A stretch of DNA of 25,158 nt from Spirochaetaceae bacterium. GTDB lineage: Bacteria > Spirochaetota > Spirochaetia > Treponematales > Breznakiellaceae. How positions within the stretch are numbered: the stretch's first letter is position 1; each line of letters starts with the position of its first letter. A program made the translations under genes and the position numbers. Below are positions 8,303 to 16,948 of this stretch, in pieces. The stretch is from the NCBI GenBank assembly GCA_031268255.1, contig JAIRXO010000026.1, forward strand, positions 1-25,158, given 5' to 3'. The notes under the pieces were generated by a model. The model did no database searches. It saw only the letters and a program-made list of their open reading frames with translations, and had not been told where the DNA came from.

Positions 8303-8831
8303 ATTCAGGTCAACGACGGTAATCGCCGTCCGCAGGGACGGAAAGGTAGCCATGGCCGGCGACGGCCAGGTAACCATGGGCGAGACGGTGATGAAGAATA
8401 ACGCCCGCAAGGTCAGGCGTCTCCTTGACGGCAAGGTACTCTGCGGTTTTGCCGGCGCCACAGCCGACGCCTTTACCCTCTTTGACCGCTTTGAGGAAAA
8501 ACTCAAGGAATATTCGGGGGACCTTGCCCGTTCGGCTGTGGAGCTTGCCAAGGAATGGCGCACCGACCGTACCCTGCGCCGCCTTGAGGCCCTGCTTCTT
8601 GTGGCGGACAAGGAAAAGACATTCCTCGTGTCGGGAACCGGAGACGTGATAGAGCCGGCCCGGGACGCCCTTGCCATAGGTTCAGGCGGCAATTACGCCT
8701 ACGCCTCGGCCCTGGCCTACCTTGACGGCTCGGATCTTTCGGCCCAGGAGATAGCCAGGCGCAGTCTTGAGATAGCGGGAACCATCTGCATCTATACCAA
8801 CGGGAACATAACCCTGGAGGAAATAAACTAA
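8292..8831 (+). CDS. hslV: ATP-dependent protease peptidase subunit HslV (ClpQ)
   Basis: HslV forms the double-hexamer proteolytic core of the HslUV protease, a bacterial relative of the proteasome beta subunit. The 179-residue product aligns by eye along its length with known HslV: TTVIAVRRDG, AGDGQVTMG, NARKVRRL, GFAGATADAFTLFDRFE, ELAKEWRTDR, IGSGGNYA and ICIYTNGN. By that alignment T8 (after MKNEFRS) matches the catalytic N-terminal threonine of E. coli HslV, so a seven-residue propeptide must be removed. The start ATG 8292 lies in the end of the recombinase gene, and the stop shares one base with the hslU start. Confidence 0.98.
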   Translation: MKNEFRSTTVIAVRRDGKVAMAGDGQVTMGETVMKNNARKVRRLLDGKVLCGFAGATADAFTLFDRFEEKLKEYSGDLARSAVELAKEWRTDRTLRRLEALLLVADKEKTFLVSGTGDVIEPARDALAIGSGGNYAYASALAYLDGSDLSAQEIARRSLEIAGTICIYTNGNITLEEIN

Positions 8832-10381
8832 TGAGCGAAAAGGAACTTACCCCCCGGGAAATCGTCGCGGAACTGGACAAATATATCGTGGGGCAGAAAA
8901 AGGCCAAACGGGCGGTGGCGGTGGCCCTGCGTAACCGCGTGCGCCGGCTCAGGCTCCAGAGCGATGTACGGGAAGACATAGCCCCAAAAAACATACTCAT
9001 GATAGGACCTACGGGCGTGGGAAAAACCGAAATAGCCCGGCGTCTTGCCCGTCTTGCCGGTTCCCCCTTTATAAAGGTCGAGGCCACAAAGTACACCGAA
9101 GTCGGCTATGTGGGCCGGGACGTGGAGTCCATGATACGGGACCTCATGGCCGCGGGCATACAGATAGTCAAGCAGGAGATGCAGGAATCGGTCAAGGCCG
9201 AGGCCGAAAAACGTGCCGAGGAGGACCTGCTTGACCTTATTCTTCCCGGTACGGGAAAAAAGAAGGAAAGAGCCGCCCCCCAGCCTACCATCAAACCTAT
9301 GGGGGCTTTCTCCATCAATCCGGGCAATACAGGCCCAGGTCCGGCCTTTATGGGCACAGCCATACAGGTGGGTATTCCCCTGGGAAGAATGGGAACAGAA
9401 GAAAACGGAGCGGACGGCGCCCTGCTTGACAGCGTTCCGCTTGACGGCGGCGAGGAGATCCCCGACACTCGGCATGATGCCGGACAGAAGGAGAGGCGGG
9501 AGGACCCGACCAGGGAAAAATTCCGCGCCATGCTCAGGGAAAAGAAACTGGAGGACAGGCTTGTCGAAATCACGGTAAACCAGACACCCCAGCTTCCCAT
9601 GATGGAGATGATGGGGGGCAATATGGAGGACCTGGAGTCAAGTCTTTCGGGTATAGCCGGTTTTTTTGGCGGCGGTAAAAAGAAAAAGCTGGTTACTGTT
9701 GCCAGGGCCAGGGAGATACTCCGCAACGAGGAAGCGGAAAAACTCATAGACCGGGAACGGGTTTCCGACGAGGCCCGCCAGAGGGTTGAGGAGACAGGCA
9801 TAGTTTTTATAGACGAGATAGACAAGATAGCAGTCCGGGGCGACCGGGGCGGAGGCCACGATGTGTCCCGCGAGGGAGTGCAGCGGGACATACTGCCCAT
9901 AGTCGAAGGCGCCGTGGTCAATACCAAATGGGGGCCGGTCAATACGGACCACATACTCTTTATAGCCGCCGGAGCCTTCAATATCAGCAAGCCTTCTGAC
10001 CTCATCCCCGAACTCCAGGGACGCTTTCCCCTGAGGGTAGAACTTGATTCGCTGGGCAAGGATGAATTTTTACGCATACTCACCGAACCCAAGAACGCCC
10101 TGACCAAGCAGTACACGGACCTCCTCGGAACCGAAGGGGTGGAGATAGAGTTTACCCGCGAGGCTGTCGAACGCCTTGCCGCCCTGGCCGCCGATGTCAA
10201 TTCGCGGCTTGAGAACATAGGGGCGAGGCGGCTTCATACCATCATGGAGACCCTGCTTGAGGAACTTTCCTTTGAAGCCCCCGACATTGCCCCTGCCCGT
10301 GTACCCATTACCGAGGACTATGTAAACGGGAAGCTCAAGGATGTTGTTACCGACCAGGATTTGGGACGGTACATTCTATAG
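8831..10381 (+). CDS. hslU: HslU (ClpY) AAA+ unfoldase with enlarged I-domain
   Basis: HslU unfolds substrates and feeds them to HslV. Walker A is GPTGVGKT (59-66), Walker B IVFIDEID (324-331), the pore motif region follows KVEATKYTEVGYVGRDVES, and the protein ends with DLGRYIL, the C-terminal tail that docks into HslV. At 516 residues it is longer than typical HslU (about 440-460). The additional length sits in the I-domain, at about residues 145-225, as a Gly/Pro/Asp/Glu-rich, probably disordered segment with no counterpart I recognise. The start overlaps the hslV stop by one base (TAATG), so the two subunits are translationally coupled. Confidence 0.97.
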   Translation: MSEKELTPREIVAELDKYIVGQKKAKRAVAVALRNRVRRLRLQSDVREDIAPKNILMIGPTGVGKTEIARRLARLAGSPFIKVEATKYTEVGYVGRDVESMIRDLMAAGIQIVKQEMQESVKAEAEKRAEEDLLDLILPGTGKKKERAAPQPTIKPMGAFSINPGNTGPGPAFMGTAIQVGIPLGRMGTEENGADGALLDSVPLDGGEEIPDTRHDAGQKERREDPTREKFRAMLREKKLEDRLVEITVNQTPQLPMMEMMGGNMEDLESSLSGIAGFFGGGKKKKLVTVARAREILRNEEAEKLIDRERVSDEARQRVEETGIVFIDEIDKIAVRGDRGGGHDVSREGVQRDILPIVEGAVVNTKWGPVNTDHILFIAAGAFNISKPSDLIPELQGRFPLRVELDSLGKDEFLRILTEPKNALTKQYTDLLGTEGVEIEFTREAVERLAALAADVNSRLENIGARRLHTIMETLLEELSFEAPDIAPARVPITEDYVNGKLKDVVTDQDLGRYIL

Positions 10382-10406
10382 GGAGCCTGTGCCGAAAAAC
10401 ACTCAC

Positions 10407-10412
10407 TATAAT
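10407..10412 (+). promoter_or_regulatory. Possible -10 element before flgB
   Basis: TATAAT lies in the 76-bp gap between hslU and flgB, about 45 bases before the flgB start. It is a perfect sigma-70 type -10 hexamer in GC-rich surroundings, but no good -35 hexamer sits 16-18 bases upstream. GCCGATGA at 10423-10430 recalls the flagellar sigma-28 -10 (GCCGATAA), yet lacks a matching -35. The gap is thus a plausible site for a flagellar operon promoter; which sigma factor would read it is open. Confidence 0.4.
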
Positions 10413-10457
10413 GTTGAAAAAGGCCGATGATAGAAACAGAGTTTTCCGGGAGGAAGA

Positions 10458-10868
10458 ATGAACAGTTTTGAAAAGACCGTAGATATTATACACCGCTCCA
10501 TGGACGCGAGCCTTTTGCGCAGGGATGTTATTGCCAATAACATTTCCAATGCCGGTGTCCCCAATTACAAAAGGACGGAACTTAGCTTTGAGAGCGAGCT
10601 TAAAAGGGCCCTGGAATCGGAAAAGCAGAAACCTGTCCTTGAATTAAACATGACCAATTCCCGTCATATACCCAACTGGAAGTCCAGGGATTACCGGGAC
10701 GTGGAACCCAGGCGGGTTCTGGACTACCTTACCAGTTCAAAAAACAACGGCAACAATGTTGACGCGGAACAGGAGATCATGCTGGCCCTGGAAAACCAGC
10801 TCATGTATACCCTCATGGCCCAGGCGGAAAATTTTGAGTTCAGCCAGGTCAATCTGGTTTTACGGTAA
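10458..10868 (+). CDS. flgB: Flagellar basal-body rod protein FlgB
   Basis: FlgB is a proximal rod subunit, exported through the flagellar type III system and placed on the MS ring. The 136-residue protein begins with the helical rod-family segment (MDASLLRRDVIANNISNAGVPNYKR split around the N-terminal consensus ANNISNA) and ends with the conserved helix NVDAEQEIMLALENQLMY. The length is normal. ATG 10458 follows GGGAGGAAG, a very strong ribosome site. It is the first gene of an eight-gene basal-body run on the same strand; in spirochetes this structure drives periplasmic flagella. Confidence 0.98.
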   Translation: MNSFEKTVDIIHRSMDASLLRRDVIANNISNAGVPNYKRTELSFESELKRALESEKQKPVLELNMTNSRHIPNWKSRDYRDVEPRRVLDYLTSSKNNGNNVDAEQEIMLALENQLMYTLMAQAENFEFSQVNLVLR

Positions 10869-10878
10869 GGAATAAAAG

Positions 10879-11346
10879 ATGGGAATATTCAATTCGATAA
10901 GCATAGCGGGAACCGGAATGAGCGCCGAAAGGCTCCGCTCCGACGTGATAGCCGACAACATTGCCAACGCCAATACCACGGAAACAACCGGAGGCGGCGT
11001 GTTCAGGCGAAAGCGGGTGGTGTTAAAGCCCATAGCGGAACAGCCCTTCTGGCGTAGCCCCTTTCTTCCTGACACGATGGACAACGGCCCCGGCAAGGGG
11101 GTACGGGTAGTGGAACTCCGGGAGGACCGCGAAAGCGCCCTGCGCAGGGTGTACGATCCTACCCACCCCAAGGCGCTCAAAACCGGGGAATGGGCGGGCT
11201 ATGTGGAATATCCCAATGTTGACATAGTCAGCGAGATGGTAGACCTCATCGCCGCGTCCCGCGCCTATGAGGCCAACGCTTCTATAGTAGAAGGTTCAAA
11301 AACCATGTTTATGCGGGCCCTGGACATTGGCTCGGCGGGGAGGTAA
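10879..11346 (+). CDS. flgC: Flagellar basal-body rod protein FlgC
   Basis: FlgC is the next proximal rod subunit. The 155-residue product shows the N-terminal rod-family motif (SISIAGTGMSAERLRSDVIA followed by DNIANANT) and the C-terminal hallmark VDIVSEMVDLIAASRAYEAN. The start ATG 10879 has TAAGGAA upstream and lies ten bases after flgB. The fliE start follows three bases after its stop. Confidence 0.98.
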   Translation: MGIFNSISIAGTGMSAERLRSDVIADNIANANTTETTGGGVFRRKRVVLKPIAEQPFWRSPFLPDTMDNGPGKGVRVVELREDRESALRRVYDPTHPKALKTGEWAGYVEYPNVDIVSEMVDLIAASRAYEANASIVEGSKTMFMRALDIGSAGR

Positions 11347-11349
11347 CAG

Positions 11350-11727
11350 ATGACTCTCTATAATCCCACTCTGGTTTCAGGAGACACGGTTTCCATGACC
11401 CGTACCCGCGCGGGGCACTTTATTCCCGGAGACAGGCATTTTACCTCCTCCGGCGCCGCGGTGGTAGAGCTGGAAGAAAAGACAGGCGCCGAGGCGGTAC
11501 TCCGCTCAGGAACATTTGACGATGCCATGCTCAAGGCCATTGACAAGGTAAGCGCCTATCAGCAGGCAACCGGCGTCCTCATGGAAAAAGCCATCACCGA
11601 ACCGGGTTCGGTTGATGTTCATGATATAACCATAGCGGAGGCGAAGGCAAACCTTTCGCTTAACATAACAAGAACCATACTGAGCCGTATAGTCCAGGGC
11701 TGGAGAGACCTGATTAACACAAGATAA
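11350..11727 (+). CDS. fliE: Flagellar hook-basal body protein FliE
   Basis: FliE joins the MS ring to the rod. The 125-residue product ends with the family signature DVHDITIAEAKANLSLNIT and a helix leading to RDLINTR. The N-terminal half is poorly conserved, as in other FliE proteins. ATG 11350 follows GGGAGGTAA that overlaps the end of flgC, consistent with coupled translation. Confidence 0.95.
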   Translation: MTLYNPTLVSGDTVSMTRTRAGHFIPGDRHFTSSGAAVVELEEKTGAEAVLRSGTFDDAMLKAIDKVSAYQQATGVLMEKAITEPGSVDVHDITIAEAKANLSLNITRTILSRIVQGWRDLINTR

Positions 11728-11747
11728 GTTCATTGGGGGAGGGGAAC

Positions 11748-13454
11748 ATGAACGAGTGGATAAAAAAATTTCTTGAACAGATACGCAATCTTTGGGGCAA
11801 ATGGTCAATGATCCAGCGCCTCATCCTTATCGGCATCGCCTTCAGCGCGGTAATAGCCGTAATCGTGGTAACGAAGGTTTCTTCGTCTCCCAGCATGGTT
11901 CCGGTTATTGACGCTCCCATAAGGGATGAGGATGCCAGGGACCGCATCGTTACCCGGATCAACGAAGAAGGGGCAAAAGTCCAGGTTACGGCTGACGGGA
12001 CCATCATGGTCCAGGACGAAAAAGCCGCCAGGCGTTTAAGGGCCCTGCTCATACGGGAGGACCTCATTCCCAGGGGAACCGATCCCTGGGCTATTTTCGA
12101 TCAGACCCGCTGGACCATTACCGACTTTGAACGGGATATCAACAAACAGCGCGCCCAGACCCAGATGATAACGAACCATATCAAATCCCTGGATGAGGTT
12201 GATGACGCCGATGTTACCGTGGTATGGCCCAAGGACGAACTCTTTGCCTCGGAACAGAACCCCGTAACGGCCAGCGTCATCATCATACCCAGGCCGGGAA
12301 GCGACATAATCGAGAACCGCAAAAAAATCGAAGGTATACAGAAGATACTGAAATTCGCCGTTGAGGGCCTCACCGACGATCACATAGTCATTACCGACCA
12401 GAGGGGCCTCATACTCAACGATTTTGAGAACATGGCCGCCTTTGACAGGATAAACCAGACCAAGCAGGAACAGGTGCTTATTCAGGCCCTGGAAGGCAAG
12501 TACCGGGGCCTCATACTCCAGGCCGTACAGGGCATCTTTACCGCCGACAGGGTACGGGACCTCAATATCAAAATTGACATGGATATGAGCAAAAAGCAGG
12601 TAAATTCCGACGAAAAATATCCTATTATGCTGAAGGACAGGACGCCGGGGCTCGCGTATGACGACTCAGAGCGCGCCGCGTCCCTTACCGTCTCCGAGGC
12701 GACATCAAGCACCCAGTGGAAGGGTACGGGCTTTGTGCCCGAGGGACCGGCGGGAACCGAAGGCCAGATGCCGGCTAACTACAAGGATATGTCAAACCTC
12801 TTTGGCGAAGTGTCCCAGGAAACCAGGACCACCAACTACGAGTTTAACCAGCGCAGCATAGAAGAGGTACGGAGTCCCAGCCCGGACCGCGTTACCGTCT
12901 CGGTAAATATTGACGGCCAGTGGAAATGGAAGTACGATGAAAAAGGCAAACCGGTAGTGCTGATTGACAATTCCATAGACCGGGAATACATACCTGTTTC
13001 AGGCGAGGACTTGAGAAAGGTCCAGGGGCTTATCCAGGACGCCATAGGGTTCAGCCCTGTCCGGGGAGACTCGGTAACGGTCCAGAACATACCCTTTGAC
13101 CGTACCAGGCAGTTCCTTGACGAGGATGCCAGGTACTTCAGGCAGCAGAGATTTCAGACTACGGTGATGCTCTTTGTCTCGGGCCTTGCCCTGCTTTTGG
13201 TAAGTTTCATCGCCTACAGGCTCATTTACCGTGAGATGGAACGGCGCCGCAGACTCAGGGAGGAGGAACTTTCCAGGCAGCATCAGATGATGCGGGAAAG
13301 CGCCCTGCGCCAGGCGGAAGAAGACGGCGTGGAAGTTTCCATGTCGGTGGAAGAGCGCAAGCGCATGGAACTTCAGGACAACGCCATCAGTCTTGCCAGG
13401 GAACATCCTGAGGATGTGGCACAGCTTATAAGAACCTGGCTTCTGGAGGAATAG
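11748..13454 (+). CDS. fliF: Flagellar MS-ring protein FliF
   Basis: FliF builds the MS ring in the inner membrane, the base for the rod, switch and export gate. The 568-residue product has two membrane segments, at about 25-45 (LILIGIAFSAVIAVIVV) and about 470-492 (VMLFVSGLALLLVSFIAY), flanking the large periplasmic ring-building motifs (for example TDFERDINKQRA, VTVVWPKDELF and VRSPSPDRVTVSV). The acidic, helical C-terminus (about 535-568) is the part that binds the FliG N-terminal domain. ATG 11748 follows GGGGGAGGGGAA; a TTG at 11733 in the ribosome site is not a likely start. The stop is one base before the fliG start. Confidence 0.98.
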   Translation: MNEWIKKFLEQIRNLWGKWSMIQRLILIGIAFSAVIAVIVVTKVSSSPSMVPVIDAPIRDEDARDRIVTRINEEGAKVQVTADGTIMVQDEKAARRLRALLIREDLIPRGTDPWAIFDQTRWTITDFERDINKQRAQTQMITNHIKSLDEVDDADVTVVWPKDELFASEQNPVTASVIIIPRPGSDIIENRKKIEGIQKILKFAVEGLTDDHIVITDQRGLILNDFENMAAFDRINQTKQEQVLIQALEGKYRGLILQAVQGIFTADRVRDLNIKIDMDMSKKQVNSDEKYPIMLKDRTPGLAYDDSERAASLTVSEATSSTQWKGTGFVPEGPAGTEGQMPANYKDMSNLFGEVSQETRTTNYEFNQRSIEEVRSPSPDRVTVSVNIDGQWKWKYDEKGKPVVLIDNSIDREYIPVSGEDLRKVQGLIQDAIGFSPVRGDSVTVQNIPFDRTRQFLDEDARYFRQQRFQTTVMLFVSGLALLLVSFIAYRLIYREMERRRRLREEELSRQHQMMRESALRQAEEDGVEVSMSVEERKRMELQDNAISLAREHPEDVAQLIRTWLLEE

Positions 13455-13455
13455 G

Positions 13456-14520
13456 ATGGCAAAAACCGTAAGCTCCACGTCGTCAGGTTCTTCCTCAGGA
13501 GGCAAAAAGGGCAAGGGGTCCAAAGATTTTACTGGCCGGCAGAAGGCGGCCATATTCCTCGTCAGTATAGGCTCGGAGATTTCCGCGGAAATCTTTAAGT
13601 ATCTCCGGGAAGACGAGATAGAAACCCTTACCTTTGAGATAGCCAGGCTCGAAACCATAGAACCTGATCAGAAAGACGCTGTTCTCATGGAATTCCAGGA
13701 ACTCATGATGGCCAATGAGTTTATCTCCACAGGCGGTATCGACTACGCCAGGGAACTGCTCGAAAAATCCCTGGGCAGCCAAAAGGCCATAGACATTATC
13801 AACCGCCTTACCTCAAGCCTCCAGGTCAGGCCCTTTGACTTTATACGCCGCACGGACCCGGCTCATCTTCTTAACTTTATACAGCAGGAACATCCCCAGA
13901 CCATAGCCCTCATCCTGGCCTATCTTGAACCAAACAAGGCTTCGATTATACTCCAGAGCCTCCCCCACGAGGTACAGAGCGATGTGGCGCGGCGCATAGC
14001 CAGCATGGACCGTACCAGTCCCGAAGTACTCAGGGAGGTTGAACGGGTTCTTGAGAAAAAACTTTCCACCCTGTCCAGCGAGGACTACACTGCCGCAGGC
14101 GGCGTCGAGAGCATCGTGGAGATACTCAATATGGTTGACCGGGCGTCGGAAAAACAGATTATTGAGGCCCTTGAGGACGAGGACCCTGAACTTGCCGAAG
14201 AAATCAAGAAGCGTATGTTCGTGTTCGAGGACATTGTCATGCTCGACGACAGGGCCATTCAGAAAGTCATGCGGGAAGTGGATTCCCAGGAACTGGCCAA
14301 GGCCCTCAAGTCGGTGGACACGGAAGTCCAGGACAAGATATTCAGGAATATGTCCAAGCGCGCCGCAGGCATGCTCAAGGAGGACATGGAATACATGGGA
14401 CCCGTGCGGCTTAAAGACGTTGAAGAATCCCAGCAGAAAATTGTTTCCATTATCCGCCACCTTGAGGACACCGGCGAAATCGTGGTTGCCCGTACCGGCG
14501 AGGATGAATTGGTAGTTTGA
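13456..14520 (+). CDS. fliG: Flagellar motor switch protein FliG
   Basis: FliG is the rotor part of the switch complex, which connects the MS ring to FliM and receives torque from MotAB. The 354-residue product has a Ser/Gly/Lys-rich leader of about 25 residues, the N-terminal FliF-binding domain (GRQKAAIFLVSIG), the middle domain with the EHPQT motif (145-149), and the C-terminal torque domain with charged helix (DDRAIQKVMREVDSQELAKAL split by the DxQ motif). Spirochetes often carry two fliG genes; the one in this basal-body operon is usually called fliG2, but the second copy is not in the window. ATG 13456 is preceded by GAGGAATAGG. Confidence 0.98.
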   Translation: MAKTVSSTSSGSSSGGKKGKGSKDFTGRQKAAIFLVSIGSEISAEIFKYLREDEIETLTFEIARLETIEPDQKDAVLMEFQELMMANEFISTGGIDYARELLEKSLGSQKAIDIINRLTSSLQVRPFDFIRRTDPAHLLNFIQQEHPQTIALILAYLEPNKASIILQSLPHEVQSDVARRIASMDRTSPEVLREVERVLEKKLSTLSSEDYTAAGGVESIVEILNMVDRASEKQIIEALEDEDPELAEEIKKRMFVFEDIVMLDDRAIQKVMREVDSQELAKALKSVDTEVQDKIFRNMSKRAAGMLKEDMEYMGPVRLKDVEESQQKIVSIIRHLEDTGEIVVARTGEDELVV

Positions 14521-14527
14521 AGCAGGG

Positions 14528-14545
14528 CCGCGTGACCATGCGCGG
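14528..14545 (+). other. Small inverted repeat between fliG and fliH
   Basis: CCGCG (14528-14532) and CGCGG (14541-14545) can pair with an 8-base loop in the 42-bp gap, just before the fliH ribosome site GGAG (14551-14554). There is no T-run, so it is not a terminator; it might tune mRNA stability or may be chance. Confidence 0.25.
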
Positions 14546-14562
14546 AGTATGGAGAATAAGTT

Positions 14563-15516
14563 ATGGCGAAGGCTGTATTCAGACCCTCAGAGGTCGTGCT
14601 GAGTAACGAGAAGGTAATCCTCGATCCGCCCCATACCCAGGCGGAACTGGCCCGTATGGCCCAGGCCGCCAGCGTGATGGAAGAACTTGAGGACGCCGAC
14701 GAATACATAGGCCCCACCGCTGACGACATACGCCGTGAAATGGAAGAATTCAAGTCCCGCTGGGACAGCGAAAAAGAAACCATGATTATGTCCGCCCGCG
14801 CCGAGGCTGAGGCGATAAAGAAAAACGCCGAGGACGCCGCCTTTCAGGAGGTCAAGCGCCGCACCGACCACGCCCAGGCCCAGAAGCAGCTTGCCGGGGA
14901 TGAGGCGTCAAGGATTATCGCCGAGGCAAAAGAGAAGGCACAGGCCATAGAAAGCGATGCCAGAGCCGCCTTTGAGGGCGAGAAGAAGGCTGCGGAAGAC
15001 GAAGGTTTTGCCGAAGGCAGGGAACGGGGCTTTGCCGAAGGCAGGGCAGAGGTGGAACGGCTCATAGAAAGGGCCAGGACCATACTGGAAAGAACCCAGG
15101 ACAAGAGGGCCGAGATACTCGCCGAAACGGAACAGCAGATTATAGACCTGGTGCTTCTTATCTCCCGCAAGGTTATCAAGGTTATTTCGGACAGCCAGAG
15201 AAATATTATTATATCGAATGTGGTTCAGGCCCTCCGCAAGGTCAAGGGCCGGGGCAATGTGATCATCCGGGTCAACATGGCCGATATCAAACTCACCACG
15301 GATCACATGAAGGATTTTGTCAAACTTGTCGAAGGGGCAAAATCAATTCAGATAGTGGAAGATTCCAAGATAGACCGGGGCGGCTGCGTTGTCGAAACCG
15401 AATTCGGCGAAATCGACGCCAGGATTTCCAGTCAGCTTGCCGAACTGGAAACAAAAATACTGGAAATATCCCCCATCAAGTCCAGAGCCCGCACGGCTCC
15501 GCTGGACGAGGCTTAA
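14563..15516 (+). CDS. fliH: Flagellar assembly protein FliH
   Basis: FliH binds and restrains the export ATPase FliI and links it to the switch C-ring. The 317-residue product has a variable N-terminal part, a long Ala/Glu/Lys-rich coiled coil (about 60-195) and a C-terminal FliH/HrpE-type domain (IIDLVLLISRKVIKVIS ... GGCVVETEFGEIDARI). In the coil the segment FAEGRERG/FAEGRAEV is repeated, reflecting a 16-base direct repeat at 15007-15022 and 15031-15046 with 24-base period; glycine-spaced repeats are known for FliH. The place between fliG and fliI supports the call. Confidence 0.93.
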   Translation: MAKAVFRPSEVVLSNEKVILDPPHTQAELARMAQAASVMEELEDADEYIGPTADDIRREMEEFKSRWDSEKETMIMSARAEAEAIKKNAEDAAFQEVKRRTDHAQAQKQLAGDEASRIIAEAKEKAQAIESDARAAFEGEKKAAEDEGFAEGRERGFAEGRAEVERLIERARTILERTQDKRAEILAETEQQIIDLVLLISRKVIKVISDSQRNIIISNVVQALRKVKGRGNVIIRVNMADIKLTTDHMKDFVKLVEGAKSIQIVEDSKIDRGGCVVETEFGEIDARISSQLAELETKILEISPIKSRARTAPLDEA

Positions 15517-15534
15517 AGGGTTTAGGGAGGGGAC

Positions 15535-16929
15535 ATGGCCGCGTTGCCTACCATACTTGATAAATACCTTGAAACAGCGGAACAGGTTGATCCGGTAAAA
15601 TGTACCGGAAGGGTAACAAAGGTTCAGGGCCTGCTCATAGAAAGCCGCGGACCCGCGGCGATTATAGGCGAGGTGTGCCGCATCGAGGCGTCAAGGCTCC
15701 GTTCGGTGATACGCGCCGAGGTCGTGGGCCTCCGTGACGACATTGTGCAGCTCATGTCCTTTGACGAGACCGCCGGCCTTGAAGCCGGAAACCTTGTGGT
15801 GGCCTCAGGCGAAAGACTCCGCGTTCCCGTATCGGCCAAATTACTGGGAAGGGTACTCGATCCCCTGGGGAGACCCAGTGACGGAAAGGGTGATATTGAG
15901 TCCCCCCTTTTCTATCCTGCCGTATCCGAACCTCCTGACCCCCTTAAAAGGCGGCGCATTACCCAGTGGATGACCACCGGGGTCAGGTCCATAGACGGGC
16001 TTCTGTCCGTGGGCAGGGGACAGAGGCTGGGCATTTTTGCCGGTTCGGGCGTAGGCAAGTCAACACTCCTCGGCATGATAGCGCGTAACACCACCGCCCA
16101 TGTCAATGTGGTCGCCCTCATCGGCGAACGGGGCAGGGAAGTGCGGGACTTTATCGAAAACGACCTTGGGAGCGAAGGCCTTGCCCGTTCGGTAATCATC
16201 GTAGCCCCGTCCAACGCGCCGCCCCTGGCAAGGCTCAGGGGCGCCTATGTGGCCACCGCCGTGGCGGAATTTTTCCGCGACCAGGGCATGGACGTGATGC
16301 TCCTCTTTGACTCGGTAACCCGCTTTGCCAGAGCCCAGCGGGAAATAGGGCTTGCCTCCGGGGAACCTCCGGCAACCAGGGGATATACGCCGAGCGTCTT
16401 TGACTCAATGCCCAAACTCCTTGAACGCTGCGGGACATCCGACAAGGGGACCATAACCGGCTTTTATACAATACTGGTTGACGGCGACGACATGGACGAA
16501 CCCATATCGGATACGGTCAGGGGCATACTCGACGGGCACATCATACTTTCCCGCCGTATCGCCCAGCGCAACCATTACCCCGCCATCGACGTGCTGCAAA
16601 GCATATCCCGTCTTGCCCCGGCGGTAACCGGACCGGTAACCAGAAAGGCCGCGGGCTATATCAGGCGCCTCATGGCCGTTTACGCGGAAGCCGAGGACCT
16701 TATTGACGTAGGCGCCTACAAAGCGGGAAGTAATCCGGCCATTGATGAGGCGGTAAAAAAAATAGACGGCATCAATAAATTTCTCATCCAGGATGTAGAG
16801 GAAAGGTCGTCCATACCTGATACAGCCGCCGCCATGTCCGCCATCGCGGAGATGACGATACCACCGGAGGAACTCGGACCCTACGCCTCAGGACCTGATC
16901 CAGGCGCCGGAGGGACGGCCGGCGCTTAA
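15535..16929 (+). CDS. fliI: Flagellum-specific ATPase FliI
   Basis: FliI is the F1-beta-like ATPase of the flagellar type III export system; with FliH and FliJ it delivers export substrates to the membrane gate. The 464-residue product has Walker A AGSGVGKS (169-176), Walker B VMLLFD (254-259), the nearby SxTRFARAQREIGLASGEPPATRGY signature in two pieces, and typical family lengths. ATG 15535 follows GGGAGGGG. No frame damage is seen. Confidence 0.98.
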   Translation: MAALPTILDKYLETAEQVDPVKCTGRVTKVQGLLIESRGPAAIIGEVCRIEASRLRSVIRAEVVGLRDDIVQLMSFDETAGLEAGNLVVASGERLRVPVSAKLLGRVLDPLGRPSDGKGDIESPLFYPAVSEPPDPLKRRRITQWMTTGVRSIDGLLSVGRGQRLGIFAGSGVGKSTLLGMIARNTTAHVNVVALIGERGREVRDFIENDLGSEGLARSVIIVAPSNAPPLARLRGAYVATAVAEFFRDQGMDVMLLFDSVTRFARAQREIGLASGEPPATRGYTPSVFDSMPKLLERCGTSDKGTITGFYTILVDGDDMDEPISDTVRGILDGHIILSRRIAQRNHYPAIDVLQSISRLAPAVTGPVTRKAAGYIRRLMAVYAEAEDLIDVGAYKAGSNPAIDEAVKKIDGINKFLIQDVEERSSIPDTAAAMSAIAEMTIPPEELGPYASGPDPGAGGTAGA

Positions 16930-16948
16930 AAAGAGCCGGAGAAAAACG

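Noticed and set aside
9106..10218. Open frame of 370 codons on the minus strand across hslU
   Set aside because: It is Ser/Arg/Pro-rich, has no recognisable motif, and lies fully within the strongly supported hslU. It is a GC-rich shadow frame.
15007..15046. Short tandem direct repeat as a mobile or CRISPR-like element
   Set aside because: The two 16-base copies are in frame in fliH and encode the repeated FAEGR coil motif. It is a coding repeat, and no array is present.
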